Assembly: GCA_012517355.1 (NCBI GenBank)
Contig: JAAYVD010000071.1
Span: 1 to 64,000, forward strand
DNA from: Candidatus Rifleibacteriota bacterium
Lineage (GTDB): Bacteria; Muiribacteriota; Ozemobacteria; Ozemobacterales; Ozemobacteraceae
Length of the DNA stretch: 64,000 bases
Direction of reading: 5' to 3'
Shown here one piece after another: positions 42,750 to 52,821 of this stretch. How positions within the stretch are numbered: position 1 is the stretch's first letter; each line of letters starts with the position of its first letter. The translations under genes were made by a program, and so were the position numbers. The notes beneath the pieces were generated by a model. That model searched no databases and was not told the origin of the DNA. It saw only the letters and a list, made by a program, of their open reading frames with translations.

Positions 42750-43454
42750 TCAAATGACCAGCACATTTGGGGTCGCACTCCGGAGGGCATCGCGGGTGGC
42801 TACTCCACAATGGGCGATCATGTCCAGGATGGAAACGGCTCCTTCAAAAGCTCCGAAAAACTGGGGATAGGGAGCATAGTCATACGTTTTGTACTCGAGC
42901 CGGATACCCTCCCGTGCGAATGCACCCTTATCCAGATAGGCATCCGCCCGTGGCCCTGAAAGATACTCGGTGGCCCCAGCTTTTTTCAAAATGTCCAGCA
43001 AACGATCGGTCTTCTGTCCCACGGGCGAGAATTCCTGTGACATCCGCAGGGGTGTGCCAATCCCAAGAAACCCACAAATGGACCGGATGAGGAACACATT
43101 CAATTGACTAATCGTCAAACCTCTTTTCCCCCGCTCCATGTCCCCCAGCAGGCGTATGACATCATCAAAAAACGGGGCCCGGCTGTAGTTTTCTTTCCAT
43201 AGACGGAGATGCTTTCCACGCCAATCGTGGTCATCGACGACCTCTGTATCGCAAATCCGTTGCGATTGGTGGGTATGGTGGACAGGAACCGTCAACCACC
43301 TCTTCCCCTTTTCTGTTTTCAAACAGTTGCGATTTCTCCAATCTCCCTTTGTATACTGAATGTCGTCGTGGAAAATGAACAGGTCCACACTTGCAATAAA
43401 GTCGAAATACCCTCGCCACGGAATGAACGAGGATTGAATAATGCCCACCCTCAC
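42750..43454 (-). CDS. WbqC-family protein
   Basis: This 234-residue member of the WbqC family begins RVGIIQSSFIPWRGYFDFIA and shows VDLFIFHDDIQYTKGDWRNR, WLTVPVHHTHQSQRICDTEV, HLRLWKENYSRAPFF, and YLSGPRADAYLD. These proteins occur widely in O-antigen loci; their biochemical function is uncertain, with a possible transferase or acyltransferase role. Its ATG overlaps the stop of the upstream TylF-like gene by four bases. Confidence 0.9.
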   Translation of the reverse strand: MRVGIIQSSFIPWRGYFDFIASVDLFIFHDDIQYTKGDWRNRNCLKTEKGKRWLTVPVHHTHQSQRICDTEVVDDHDWRGKHLRLWKENYSRAPFFDDVIRLLGDMERGKRGLTISQLNVFLIRSICGFLGIGTPLRMSQEFSPVGQKTDRLLDILKKAGATEYLSGPRADAYLDKGAFAREGIRLEYKTYDYAPYPQFFGAFEGAVSILDMIAHCGVATRDALRSATPNVLVI

Positions 43455-44224
43455 CAGTCGACCTCGATATATCCCGTGGGATTGCTATGCCACGGGAACT
43501 TCTCGATCCGCGGCTTCTTCCCAAATCGCCGTTCGAAGAATTCATCGACGGCCTTGGTTTCCCCACCGAAAGTGGGAACAGCATACTCATCGACGATGAT
43601 GATTGCCCCCCGCGACATTCGCGGAAAAAACCATTCAAGAGCCACTCGGGTGGGTTCATACAGATCGAGATCGAGATTCAAAAGTGATATTCGTAGCCCC
43701 TCTCCCTGAGAAGCCACAAATTTTGGGATGGTATCCATTACATCCCCCTTGATAAACTGAACCCGATTGATATGCCGCAGGTGGCGATCGTGGTTCATGG
43801 CATCCTGGGCCAGCCTCAGTTCCTCTTCGGCGTTTTTTCCCCCATGATATCCCCCCGGAACGACATCCTCCTTTGGATTTTCCGGTCCGTCTTCAGCTCC
43901 AATCTTGGGAAATCCAGAAAATGAATCGAACCCGAATACCGTTTTTCGAATATCGGTTGGGCAGAAGATCTCACACAATTTGGCCCAGGTGAAAGTGGAG
44001 GCTCCGCGAAAGACCCCCAGATCCACGATGACGCCTGGAACATCCAGAATTTTCCGAAAAATTTCGTAGTGGGCAATAAAGCGAGCAAGATTATAGCGGG
44101 GTGTCACCACAGGGAAATTTCGGAACAAATCGAATGTGGAAAGCTCTGTTTGGGCGAACAATCTTTCCAGCACTTCGCGCTGCCTTCGTTCTGGTTCGTG
44201 CCGCTCAGACATGTCGCTCATCAT
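43451..44224 (-). CDS. TylF/MycF-type SAM-dependent O-methyltransferase
   Basis: This protein of about 257 residues resembles macrocin O-methyltransferases. It carries RFIAHYEIFRKILDVPGVIV, DLGVFRGASTFTWAKLCEIF, VFGFDSFSGFP, LLNLDLDLYEPTRVALEWFF and IIIVDEYAVPTFGGETKAVD; the acidic DLDLYEPT and DEY residues form the metal site in this family. It probably methylates a hydroxyl of a sugar in the surface glycan. GGGGGAA lies right before the ATG pair at 44224/44221. It follows the methyltransferase at 44236 after 11 bases. Confidence 0.88.
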   Translation of the reverse strand: MMSDMSERHEPERRQREVLERLFAQTELSTFDLFRNFPVVTPRYNLARFIAHYEIFRKILDVPGVIVDLGVFRGASTFTWAKLCEIFCPTDIRKTVFGFDSFSGFPKIGAEDGPENPKEDVVPGGYHGGKNAEEELRLAQDAMNHDRHLRHINRVQFIKGDVMDTIPKFVASQGEGLRISLLNLDLDLYEPTRVALEWFFPRMSRGAIIIVDEYAVPTFGGETKAVDEFFERRFGKKPRIEKFPWHSNPTGYIEVDW

Positions 44225-44235
44225 TTCCCCCCGAT

Positions 44236-44979
44236 TTAACCACCGGTCACATCTGGCTTTCGCCGGGCGACAAAGAGCTTCCTTGTCATCTGCCGACACA
44301 GATCATACCCGGGATTCTCCAGGATCATTTCCCGGATTGCTTGATCCACCCCGGGATAACTGGTGAAGGCATCATCAAAACACAACCACCCGCCAGGCAC
44401 CAGGTGCTTTTCCACGCTCTGGATATCCTGGCGTACCGCTTGATAGCCGTGATCTCCATCCAGGAAGGCCACCCGGCATCGAAACCCTGTGCCCCTCGCG
44501 GCGAGAAAGGACTCCAGGTCACCTCGATGGGCCAACACCACCCCCTGCATTCCACGGGCTTCAATGGTTCGATGGAAAATTTCCCATAAACTCTCCGAGG
44601 TCTCATACACCTTTACCACTTGATTCTGAAAGGTGTCCCTCCATACCGTCTGTTCCTGATAACCTTGATATTTCTGTCCATGAATCTCCACCGCAAAGGA
44701 ATAGGTTCCATCAGGGTTTTCCCGCCAGTCACTTTTTTCCGGGAAGAGGTCGACGCAATGCACAACCGAATGCCCCAACAACTTCACCGCTTCGCCGAAA
44801 ACAACCGCCGACCTCCCGCTCCAAGAGCCCACCTCCAGGACGTCCCCTTCCAAACCGGCCGAAGCCATGGTAATGGTGAATAGGGCAAACAACTGGTCAA
44901 TAGGAGTCCATCCATGAATCTGGGCAGTAAGGGCTTCAATCTTTTCCCAGACGGGCTTCACTTCATCCATCTCGGGCAT
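44236..44979 (-). CDS. Class I SAM-dependent methyltransferase
   Basis: This 247-residue methyltransferase has motif I in GDVLEVGSWSGRSAVVFGEA, VHCVDLFPEKSDW as motif II, FLDGDHGYQAVRQDIQSVEK and LVPGGWLCFDDAFTSYPGVD as later motifs. The DGDHxYxxVxxD pattern is found in methyltransferases related to cephalosporin hydroxylase and TylF types. Together with the next gene it forms a methyltransferase pair, suggesting two methylated positions in the glycan. Confidence 0.83.
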   Translation of the reverse strand: MPEMDEVKPVWEKIEALTAQIHGWTPIDQLFALFTITMASAGLEGDVLEVGSWSGRSAVVFGEAVKLLGHSVVHCVDLFPEKSDWRENPDGTYSFAVEIHGQKYQGYQEQTVWRDTFQNQVVKVYETSESLWEIFHRTIEARGMQGVVLAHRGDLESFLAARGTGFRCRVAFLDGDHGYQAVRQDIQSVEKHLVPGGWLCFDDAFTSYPGVDQAIREMILENPGYDLCRQMTRKLFVARRKPDVTGG

Positions 44980-45084
44980 CTATCCTTTCGGAATCGGATG
45001 ATTTCATCAGGCGAAGAAGTTCCTTGGCAATGGGGAATGACCGGTCTAGCTTCCCCAGAAATCGATGCGAAAGGTGATTTTTCA

Positions 45085-46053
45085 TCAGGCCCCTTTAGCA
45101 TCACCTATCAGGTCACCATACCCCCGGCCTTCATCTGGCCAACGAACCTCTTCCCAATCCGGGCATTGGCTGCAAAATGGGAAACAAGAAAATGAATTCT
45201 TTAAATGAGCTTCACGCAATGCTTGGTAGAATTTCCCACACCATGTCTCGGCTATGGTTTTTTCACGAAAATCCGCCACCGTGGACGCGTGTGACCAATC
45301 TGCGGGACAATAGGCAATTTCCCCCCTGGGGGAGATTAACACACGCTCCCACGGATAGATGCAGGGTCGTCGTTCACGCCCCATCTGCCGGGAATGTTGC
45401 GCGTCAGCTCGCCATTTGACCGCCCCCGCTGCCGAATGTAACCTTCGAATGATTATCTGCTCGATACCTTGTTCTTTCCAGAAATTCGTGAACGGACCGA
45501 CCTCATGGCAATTGGCAGGTTGCTCGATGAAGGTCACCAGGATTTTGGTTTTTGCTCCGCACTCTCGAACCCAACGGAGCAGGTTCTTCACATTGGCCTG
45601 CGTAATCTGCAGGCTCCCCCCTCGCCGAATCTCCCGGTATGTTTCGGGGGAAAATGCATCAATACTGACATCGATCAAATGCAAACCTGCTGACAGAAGG
45701 TTTTTCATCTCCGTTTCCGGTAGAATTGTTCCATTCGTCGTCAGGGTGACAAATGCTCCGGAATGCCGTACAGCATAATCCAACATTTCAAAGGCATGGG
45801 GATGGAGCAGGGTCTCCCCTTCACTGGAATACCGGATGAGTTGTTTCCCACCATTTCCACATTCCCTGACCTCATCAACAGCCTTTCGGTTCAACGCAGG
45901 ATCGAGATGGCGCCCGGAATAATGCTCGGATTTGACGAAATCTGCATGAGGGCAATGGATGCAGGCAAGGTTACACACCTCAGTTACATCAATGATGACC
46001 TGGGAAGGAAATGATTCTGTCAACCGTCCCCCAAACCCGTATTTCCCTTTCAC
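45085..46053 (-). CDS. Radical SAM protein with SPASM-like C-terminus
   Basis: This 322-residue protein has VTEVCNLACIHCPHADFVKS, the CX3CX2C cluster near residue 27, then YSSEGETLLHPHAFEML and VTLTTNGTILPETEMKNL. The C-terminus carries more Cys residues (CIYPWERVLISPRGEIAYCP and CFPFCSQCPDW) in a SPASM-like arrangement. The start is a GTG with GGAGGT six bases upstream. It differs from the radical SAM protein at 32443. It lies next to the DegT aminotransferase and methyltransferases; its substrate is unknown. Confidence 0.87.
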   Translation of the reverse strand: MKGKYGFGGRLTESFPSQVIIDVTEVCNLACIHCPHADFVKSEHYSGRHLDPALNRKAVDEVRECGNGGKQLIRYSSEGETLLHPHAFEMLDYAVRHSGAFVTLTTNGTILPETEMKNLLSAGLHLIDVSIDAFSPETYREIRRGGSLQITQANVKNLLRWVRECGAKTKILVTFIEQPANCHEVGPFTNFWKEQGIEQIIIRRLHSAAGAVKWRADAQHSRQMGRERRPCIYPWERVLISPRGEIAYCPADWSHASTVADFREKTIAETWCGKFYQALREAHLKNSFSCFPFCSQCPDWEEVRWPDEGRGYGDLIGDAKGA

Positions 46054-46089
46054 GTGACCACCTCCGAGAGATCCCAGTTCCGCATTGCA

Positions 46090-47223
46090 TTACACCCCAA
46101 GCACTTCTCGTACATTCCTGACCACATCGCGGGTGTCGTCTGGGGACATGGAAGCACTGACGGGAAGGGTCAGGATTTTCGTGGCTATTCGATCGGTTTG
46201 TGGGAGGGACAGCGGGTCACCATGGCCATAAATCGGCATTCGATGAAGGGGGGCATAATGAATGCTTGCCCCAATGTTTCTTTCTCGCAAAGAACCAAGA
46301 ATGGCATCCCGATCATGCTTTTCCTCAAATACTACCGGGATCAGGTGCCTTGCATGGAATGAACGATCCAAACCACTTTGAAACTGAATCCCCATTTCGG
46401 AGAGTCCGGACAAATACTCTCGCGCAATTCCCAGGCGAATTTGCGAAAATTCCGGCTGTCGAGCCAACTGCACTCGACCCAAGGCCGCCTGGAGATCGGT
46501 ATAGTTCATTTTGTAACCCACCTCACAAATAGAAGGAACCACCATCCCCTTCGGGTTGACAAATCTGTTCCAGGCATGTGTGGGCATGCCATGCTGCCGC
46601 AAACTTCGAAGCCGATCGGCTTCGGTCTGCCCGAAGAGCGCAATGGCCCCACCCTCACCAGTTGAGAGGTTCTTGTTGGCGTAAAAACTGAAACAGACCA
46701 GGTTTCCCGAGGCCCCAACCCGTTTCCCGTCGAAATACCGGCTACCAAAAGCATGGGCGGCATCCTCGACGATGACAACCTCTCTAGGAAGAACCTTCCG
46801 AATCTCTTCAACATCAACAGGGTAGCCCCCGTAATGGACGGGAATGACGGCTTTGGTTCTCGGGGTTATCTTGGCCAAAATCTCTTGGGGAGTCACACAG
46901 AAGGTCTGGGGATCCAAATCGCAAAAGACCGGCTTGGCCCCAAGATACAACGCGGCGTTGGCTGTACTGCACCAGGTAAGGCTGGGAACGATGACTTCAT
47001 CTCCCTGGCCAACGCCGGAAACAAGAAGGGACAAAAATAAGGCGGCCGTGCAGGAGGATACCGTTACGACATGGGGAACTTGCAGGTGGTCCGCCAATTC
47101 TTCCTCAAACTTCAGGGTCTCTGGCCCCATACCGATCCATCCGCTTCGAAGGACCCGAAGGACAGCCGCCTCTTCCTCAGGGCCGAAATTAGGCTTTCCA
47201 AAGGGAAGATAGGTGTTTCTCAT
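46090..47223 (-). CDS. DegT/DnrJ/EryC1 sugar aminotransferase (second type)
   Basis: This 377-residue PLP enzyme has PFGKPNFGPEEEAAVLRVLR, SGWIGMGPETLKFEEELADH, VSSCTAALFLSLLVSGVGQG, DEVIVPSLTWCSTANAALYL, VIEDAAHAFGS (variant VIVEDAAHAFGSRYF) and the PLP lysine near residue 184 in FSFYANKNLSTGEGG. It belongs to a different subgroup from the gene at 16812. It could supply the missing WbpE step (3-amination of the uronic acid) or make a 4-amino-6-deoxy sugar. AAAGG lies 7 bases before the ATG. Confidence 0.88.
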   Translation of the reverse strand: MRNTYLPFGKPNFGPEEEAAVLRVLRSGWIGMGPETLKFEEELADHLQVPHVVTVSSCTAALFLSLLVSGVGQGDEVIVPSLTWCSTANAALYLGAKPVFCDLDPQTFCVTPQEILAKITPRTKAVIPVHYGGYPVDVEEIRKVLPREVVIVEDAAHAFGSRYFDGKRVGASGNLVCFSFYANKNLSTGEGGAIALFGQTEADRLRSLRQHGMPTHAWNRFVNPKGMVVPSICEVGYKMNYTDLQAALGRVQLARQPEFSQIRLGIAREYLSGLSEMGIQFQSGLDRSFHARHLIPVVFEEKHDRDAILGSLRERNIGASIHYAPLHRMPIYGHGDPLSLPQTDRIATKILTLPVSASMSPDDTRDVVRNVREVLGV

Positions 47224-47397
47224 CGTATAACCTTTCAACACGCCTGAAAGCGGAAAACGCACCCGAAAAATCCACGGAAGGAGGTTTTTCGATTTCCATT
47301 GAAGGCCGTTTCACATGTCTGAGAGTAGCATACTTGAAGTTTAGCGGGGGTTCAAGGCGGGGAGAGCCATGATGAACCTGTCGAACCGGGATCTGAG

Positions 47398-48756
47398 CTA
47401 GCTACCCCCACCCGAAGCGGCACGTCCGTGCCGCTTCTTTCGGAAATTGAGAGCCGTTCGCCAAACCACGGGAAGCAAAACAACCTGTGTCAGAAAAAAA
47501 CCAAGACCCATTCCTGCAGCTCCTTTGAAGAACCCCAGGATCAAATTGCTGCCGGTAATCAAAACCCCCGATAGAACGGAGACCAAATACAGGGGCTCTT
47601 CCCGGTGCGCTCGCAAGTATCCTGCTATAGGGACAAGCGCAATGGAAATCATGTTTCCCAGCATGAACAAGATGGTAGGCCCCAGAGGGAGAAAACGTTC
47701 TGGAAAGGCGCCCCACCAGTTCCCTATCAACGCAACCACCAAGATCAGGGATATGTTCAGGAAGCACCCCACCCCAACGGTGATTCTCACCAACTTTTTC
47801 ACCAGGTCCTCCAGCGCGCCGTGCTCCCCTCTGGCAAGGAAAAGCCCAAACCTGGGAAATTGAGGAGAAACCCAAGCATTGGTTATAGTGGTCACGGTTG
47901 AAACGACCGTCCAGGTCATCCCCATTTTCCCGGCGACCTCGGGACCGTGGAAACGGAATAAAACGGGAACGAACAAATTGTAGCTGAAAAAGCCACTGAT
48001 CCAACTGACTGCAATCCGCCATTGCATGGGAAACAGGTCATTCCACCAGGAGATTTCATCCCCCTGCACCGGAACTCGAAGAAGGTGTTGGAAAAAACGA
48101 CCGAACCACTTTGCCAGAAGGAAACCCGAAACCGAAACGTTTACCAAAAGGCCGCAAGCGTTTACCCAAAGACCGAGCCCACAAACGATGCCTAACCACA
48201 AGCCAACGGAAGCGCCAACCCCTGCAATCAATCGGATCAGATTGACCTCGCCCACAAAGTTGCATCCCTCCAGAACGGAAAAAAACGGCAACCCCAAGAA
48301 TTGGATGGAAGCGAGAACAGCCAGGAAAAGCCACGGGGAAGTCCACTCGACTGTCGTTTCCCGAACCTGAAACAACCAGAGGCCCCCCAACAGCAAAATC
48401 CAGCAAAGGATAATGGCGGCAAAAAGAAACCACTGGAGGACTTTCTTAAGAAGGCAGGACAACCGAACCTTTGCCGTGGCATCCCCTTGAACCATCCCAT
48501 CGGGGGATAGCTTCAGAGAGGCCCATTCACGGCTGGAAAAATTGACTACAACAACCCCCAACCCGAGTTCGGCGAAGATGTTCAAGGCAAGGAGAGAACT
48601 GAACGAATAATAGTAGCCCTGAACTTCGGGGGTGAAACAACTAGCAACGAGGAAAATGCTTATTGGACCTGCAAAGAAGGACCACCCGCGATGGGCGATT
48701 CCCCAGAGAACCGCTCGATTGATTTCCATCGAACGAAGTCGCTCAGCAAGATTCAT
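47398..48756 (-). CDS. wzx: Wzx-like polysaccharide flippase
   Basis: This 452-residue integral membrane protein has about 12-14 hydrophobic segments, beginning INRAVLWGIAHRGWSFFAGP and FLVASCFTPEVQGYYYSFSS. Charged loops and a late GNMISIALVPIAGYLRAHRE helix pair fit the MOP/Wzx fold. It would flip undecaprenyl-linked oligosaccharide to the periplasm. The ATG at 48756 is favoured over 48816, though ribosome binding sites are weak for both. The ligase paralogues lie just upstream, as expected in a Wzx/Wzy-type locus. Confidence 0.85.
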   Translation of the reverse strand: MNLAERLRSMEINRAVLWGIAHRGWSFFAGPISIFLVASCFTPEVQGYYYSFSSLLALNIFAELGLGVVVVNFSSREWASLKLSPDGMVQGDATAKVRLSCLLKKVLQWFLFAAIILCWILLLGGLWLFQVRETTVEWTSPWLFLAVLASIQFLGLPFFSVLEGCNFVGEVNLIRLIAGVGASVGLWLGIVCGLGLWVNACGLLVNVSVSGFLLAKWFGRFFQHLLRVPVQGDEISWWNDLFPMQWRIAVSWISGFFSYNLFVPVLFRFHGPEVAGKMGMTWTVVSTVTTITNAWVSPQFPRFGLFLARGEHGALEDLVKKLVRITVGVGCFLNISLILVVALIGNWWGAFPERFLPLGPTILFMLGNMISIALVPIAGYLRAHREEPLYLVSVLSGVLITGSNLILGFFKGAAGMGLGFFLTQVVLLPVVWRTALNFRKKRHGRAASGGGS

Positions 48757-48893
48757 GGTGAATCGAATTCCAATGTTACCCTCTCCGTGGGGATCTATCG
48801 CGTCGAGATCCGGCAACGTCCCTCCTACAGTCCCCTACCAAATGGTTCCCTTTTTCATTCCCTCCAAGCCACGGGACATCTTCACCGCGAGAT

Positions 48894-50723
48894 TCAGGCG
48901 AGCCCCACCGGCTCCATCTTTCGTGATCGCCTGGCCGATTGCTGGTTGAGACCAATCCCGGCGCCCAGGCAGCACCAGAAGATTGGGGCAACCGCCACCA
49001 CGCTGTCGTTGAAAATTCCCGCCGCCAGATAGGCCCCGACCGTTGCCGCCAGGGTCACCCCGGCCACTTCGGGGAAAGCATCGAAACTGGCGTGCCAATA
49101 CAGCTTGGCGGATTGCCAGAGGTATCCGCCAAACAGGATCAGGAGGGCGAGGAGCGACACCCCACCCGTGTTGATGCCGATCTGGAGATACATGTTGTGC
49201 GGCTTGTCGACCAGCCACGCGATCGGATAGCCGGATTGGATCTTGGCCACGAAATCGTCCTGGGGAAAATGATACAGGAACATGTCGGGGCCGAACCCCA
49301 GGAACAGCGCATCCCACAACAACGGCAGGCTGCGGGACCAGATGAATCCCCGCCCGTTGCCCCAACGCTGCCGCCCCTCGAACCCCCACCGCCGGATCGC
49401 CCGTAGCTTGTGAGGCCGCAGCAACCCGTCCAACAACATGAACCCCTGCTCATTCAACTGGAGATTCAGAACCGTCTCCTCGCGGGTAACCTGAACGACC
49501 TTCGATGCGGTCGCCACTTTGACCAGGAACCCCCGGAATTCGCCGGGCGGGAACAACAAGGTCTGGCCACGCCATTCATACGGAACCTTCTCACCCTTCC
49601 GGTTGAAGAATTCAAAGGCCCCGTCTTTCCCCACCTCACATCGGATCTGGTTGCTGGCATGGATGAGATCGAAGGAATCCGTTCCCAACACCAGGTTTTG
49701 GAGATCGCTTGGGGCGCCCTGCTCATGGGAGATGCGCTCCGCAGCGAAATTGTCCAGCAAGCGGTTGGCATCTCCCAATTTCAGGGTGTGATAGTCCATG
49801 CAGAAGACCAGCAGGGAATACCCGACGACCAGTGTCAGAATACCCTTTCCGTTGTCCCGCCATCGCCGACGGCCAAAGATGGCCAGGGCGGACATCCCAA
49901 GGAGTCCTCCGAGGACTCCTGCCTTCGAACGGCATCCCAGCCAGGAAACGCCCACCAGGAAATGCATGGGAAGAACCGCCCAGCGCCGCCAATCCCTGCC
50001 GAACCAGAACAACCCAAAGGTCAGCACCATGATCATGCCCGAATAGCTTCCCATGTAATTCGGGTTGGGCATCAGGCCATAGACCCAACTCTTCCCGGAC
50101 AGGAAACCGATTCCATCGGCAAAGGCGGGAAACCTCGATGGAACGATCAAATGCCTCCCCCACGAGGTTCGCAGCAGGTCATGCCCGGCAAACTGGCAGA
50201 GGCCCAGCAGGGAAATGACCGAGGCCCCCGCCAGGACTGCCCCAAACAACCACCGGACAAAACGGGGCGATTTTCCTTCCTGCAGGCAAATGCTGGCGAG
50301 AAGGGCATAACTCACCAGGACCAAAGTGCCTTCGCACCGGTCTGGACTTCCTTGGAGGGCCAGCCCTGGACTATCGGAAAAGAGTGTGGAAGCAATCGCG
50401 AGAAACCCATAACAGGCCAGGGGATACACATGCCAGGACCAGGGCTCCTTTCCCCTTTTCCCAAGGAAAGTCCAACCGATCGCCCCGGCCAGCAATATCA
50501 ACCAACGCGACCGGTAGAAGGCAAAGAAATCCCAATTTTCCTTGGTGCCGATCCAGAAGGGAATCTGCTCTGGGAGGAGAGGAACGATCCGCATATACAC
50601 GATCAACGGGATGCAGAAAACCAGGACAATCACCAGAGCGGGAACCGGATTTGCCCGGAAGTCCGCTCCGGAATCCCCGTCCTTTGGCCCTTCCCCCATC
50701 CCGGCCGGAACCTTTTCATCCAT
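48894..50723 (-). CDS. O-antigen ligase/polymerase (Wzy_C family), copy 1
   Basis: This 609-residue membrane protein has about ten helices. The typical SKAG segment is in LGCRSKAGVLGGLLGMSALA, and the family motif DKPHNMYLQIGINTGGVSLL near the end has the conserved His-Asn. A large extracytoplasmic domain of roughly 170 residues lies between (SFDLIHASNQIRCEVGKDGA to GRGFIWSRSLPLLWDALFLG). It aligns along its whole length with the next gene, so they are tandem paralogues. AAGGGG sits 7 bases before the ATG at 50723. It may polymerise the glycan or attach it to a protein acceptor. Confidence 0.87.
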   Translation of the reverse strand: MDEKVPAGMGEGPKDGDSGADFRANPVPALVIVLVFCIPLIVYMRIVPLLPEQIPFWIGTKENWDFFAFYRSRWLILLAGAIGWTFLGKRGKEPWSWHVYPLACYGFLAIASTLFSDSPGLALQGSPDRCEGTLVLVSYALLASICLQEGKSPRFVRWLFGAVLAGASVISLLGLCQFAGHDLLRTSWGRHLIVPSRFPAFADGIGFLSGKSWVYGLMPNPNYMGSYSGMIMVLTFGLFWFGRDWRRWAVLPMHFLVGVSWLGCRSKAGVLGGLLGMSALAIFGRRRWRDNGKGILTLVVGYSLLVFCMDYHTLKLGDANRLLDNFAAERISHEQGAPSDLQNLVLGTDSFDLIHASNQIRCEVGKDGAFEFFNRKGEKVPYEWRGQTLLFPPGEFRGFLVKVATASKVVQVTREETVLNLQLNEQGFMLLDGLLRPHKLRAIRRWGFEGRQRWGNGRGFIWSRSLPLLWDALFLGFGPDMFLYHFPQDDFVAKIQSGYPIAWLVDKPHNMYLQIGINTGGVSLLALLILFGGYLWQSAKLYWHASFDAFPEVAGVTLAATVGAYLAAGIFNDSVVAVAPIFWCCLGAGIGLNQQSARRSRKMEPVGLA

Positions 50724-50916
50724 TGGGCAGCCCCTTGAGAGAAAATGCTGAACATGGCGGTGAGGATCTGCGTTTTGGCCCCAACCGCCATGGGCAACCA
50801 CCTCGGCAGGGAGATCCGGAGGATGCCCTTGGCCGCGCGGCACCCACCGGTGGCCACGCCACAGCGAAGCCCCCGCGAACCCTTGAGAAGCATACCCTAT
50901 TCATGCTGGAGAATGC

Positions 50917-52758
50917 CTATCCTTCCCTGGGTCCGGCGGGCTCGGCCTCGAGGGAACGGTTCACCCCGATCCCGGTGCCCAGGAGGGCCCAGAAGACCGG
51001 TGCCACCGAGACGACACTGTCATTGAACACTCCGGCCACGAGATAGGAAAAAACCGCCATGGCCAGACACAGCCCGACACTCTCTCGCCAATCCTCGAAG
51101 GAAGCAGTCCAATACAGGCGAACGGACTGCCCCAGATAGGCACCGAACAGGATCAGAAGGACCAGCAACGAAGTGACGCCGGTGTTCACCGCAATCTGAA
51201 GGTAGAGATTGTGTGGCTTGTCGATGAACAATCCGATGGGGTAGTCGGCGCGCAGCAAGCCGAGGAAATCCGTCTGTGGAAAATGGTAGAGGAACATGTC
51301 CGCCCCGAACCCCAGGAACAGGGTATCCCGAAGCAAGGGCAGGGTCCTCGACCAGATGAATCCCCTGCCGTTCCCCCACCGGTCATTCCCGGAAAAACCC
51401 CATTTTTCCACCGGCCGCAGGATCTGTTCGCGTCCAAGAGCGTCGAGGAAGCGAAACCCATCCGGGGTGTATTTCACATGAACCCGCTGTTCCAACCTCT
51501 TGATCTGGAGGATCCGGGCCTCGGTGGCAATCTTGACCAGAATGCCATGAAACTCACCAGGGGGAAAAACGATTTCGCTTCCCTTGAGTTCGAAGGGAAC
51601 CCCCTCCCCTTTGGCATTCCGGAAGATGAACGCACCGTCACGTTGCTCAACCCTGATACGGTTCGTTCGGTAGATCACCTCGACCGAATCCGAGGCCAGG
51701 ACCACGTTCTCGAAATCCGGTGGCAGGCTTTGGGCATGAGAAATCCTTCGTGTGGAAAAGTCGTCGAACAGGCGCCTGGCGCTTTCCAGTCGCAGGGTTG
51801 CAAAGTCCATGGCGAAAAGGACGGCAACCATGCCGAGTCCCAATCCCGCCAGCAGTCCGAGGCGGCCTTTGAGTCGCCGCCTGCCGATGACCAGCAACCC
51901 CAAGCAACCGCATCCCAACCCCAGCATCCCCGCCTTGGACCGGGAACCCGATAAAACAACGAATTGCAGCAGGAACAACAGAACCAGCCAGAGCTTTCTG
52001 GGAACCCCCGGCAGGAAGATCACCCCCGACAGCACCAGCAAAACCATGGGGACAAAGCTGCCCAGATTGTTCGGGTTGGGAAAGGTCCCGAACATGCTGC
52101 CTGCCCCGGCCGAAAACTGAAGAAAGGGAGCCCGGTCATGATCGCGGAAAGGGAGAATGAGTTCTTTTCCCCATTGGGTCTGAAAAGGATCGTGGCCTAG
52201 GAATTGGGCGATGCCGACGATGGCAATGACGCAAGAGGCGGCCATCAAAACGCCAAGCAACCATTTCACGCTGGCGCGGTCATTGGCTTGGTTGATGCAC
52301 AGGAAGCACGTTCCTACATACGAAAGCAAGACGAACAAGCCTTCATATCGACCGGGCGCCCCCCAAAGGGTGGGCCCCGGGGTTTCGGAAAACATGGTCG
52401 AAAGAATCGCCAGAACGGCGAAAAGGAACAGGGGAACATTGAACCACGTCTGGCAGTAGCGACGCCCCTGAAAAAAGAAAAGGGCCATTCCCGTACCTGC
52501 GAAAAGGCAAAGCCACATCGCTCTGACGCAGGAGAAAAGGTCCCGGTCCTCGGCCAGGCCGATCCAACGACTGGCCTCGAACCCGGTCAGGACGACCGGG
52601 TGCTGGTAAACGATCAGGGGGACGATCCCGACAACGCCCAGGATCGGAAAAAGGCTTCCCCAGCCCAACGGGCCACCCGGCGCCAACCGCTCATCCGCCC
52701 TTGGGGGGGGGGGTGATAGCATGGGGAGGAGGATACCACGCTCGAGGGAAGGAGGCAA
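50917..52758 (-). CDS. O-antigen ligase/polymerase (Wzy_C family), copy 2
   Basis: This 613-residue paralogue of the preceding entry has the same order: N-terminal helices, FSETPGPTLWGAPGRYEGLF, SGSRSKAGMLGLGCGCLGLL, a beta-rich loop domain (DSVEVIYRTNRIRVEQRDGA to GRGFIWSRTLPLLRDTLFLG) and DKPHNLYLQIAVNTGVTSLL. The start may be a TTG at 52758, which has GAAGGAA about 7 bases upstream, or an ATG at 52722 without a clear ribosome binding site. It directly follows the pseudopilin gene at 52822 on the same strand. This mirrors the pseudopilin/Wzy_C pair at 6.9/3.9 kb. Confidence 0.86.
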   Translation of the reverse strand: MPPSLERGILLPMLSPPPPRADERLAPGGPLGWGSLFPILGVVGIVPLIVYQHPVVLTGFEASRWIGLAEDRDLFSCVRAMWLCLFAGTGMALFFFQGRRYCQTWFNVPLFLFAVLAILSTMFSETPGPTLWGAPGRYEGLFVLLSYVGTCFLCINQANDRASVKWLLGVLMAASCVIAIVGIAQFLGHDPFQTQWGKELILPFRDHDRAPFLQFSAGAGSMFGTFPNPNNLGSFVPMVLLVLSGVIFLPGVPRKLWLVLLFLLQFVVLSGSRSKAGMLGLGCGCLGLLVIGRRRLKGRLGLLAGLGLGMVAVLFAMDFATLRLESARRLFDDFSTRRISHAQSLPPDFENVVLASDSVEVIYRTNRIRVEQRDGAFIFRNAKGEGVPFELKGSEIVFPPGEFHGILVKIATEARILQIKRLEQRVHVKYTPDGFRFLDALGREQILRPVEKWGFSGNDRWGNGRGFIWSRTLPLLRDTLFLGFGADMFLYHFPQTDFLGLLRADYPIGLFIDKPHNLYLQIAVNTGVTSLLVLLILFGAYLGQSVRLYWTASFEDWRESVGLCLAMAVFSYLVAGVFNDSVVSVAPVFWALLGTGIGVNRSLEAEPAGPREG

Positions 52759-52821
52759 TGGAGGGTTCCTTCCAGGAGGAATGGTCCATCCGTTCCCCAG
52801 ATCTTGGAGGTCGAACCGCCC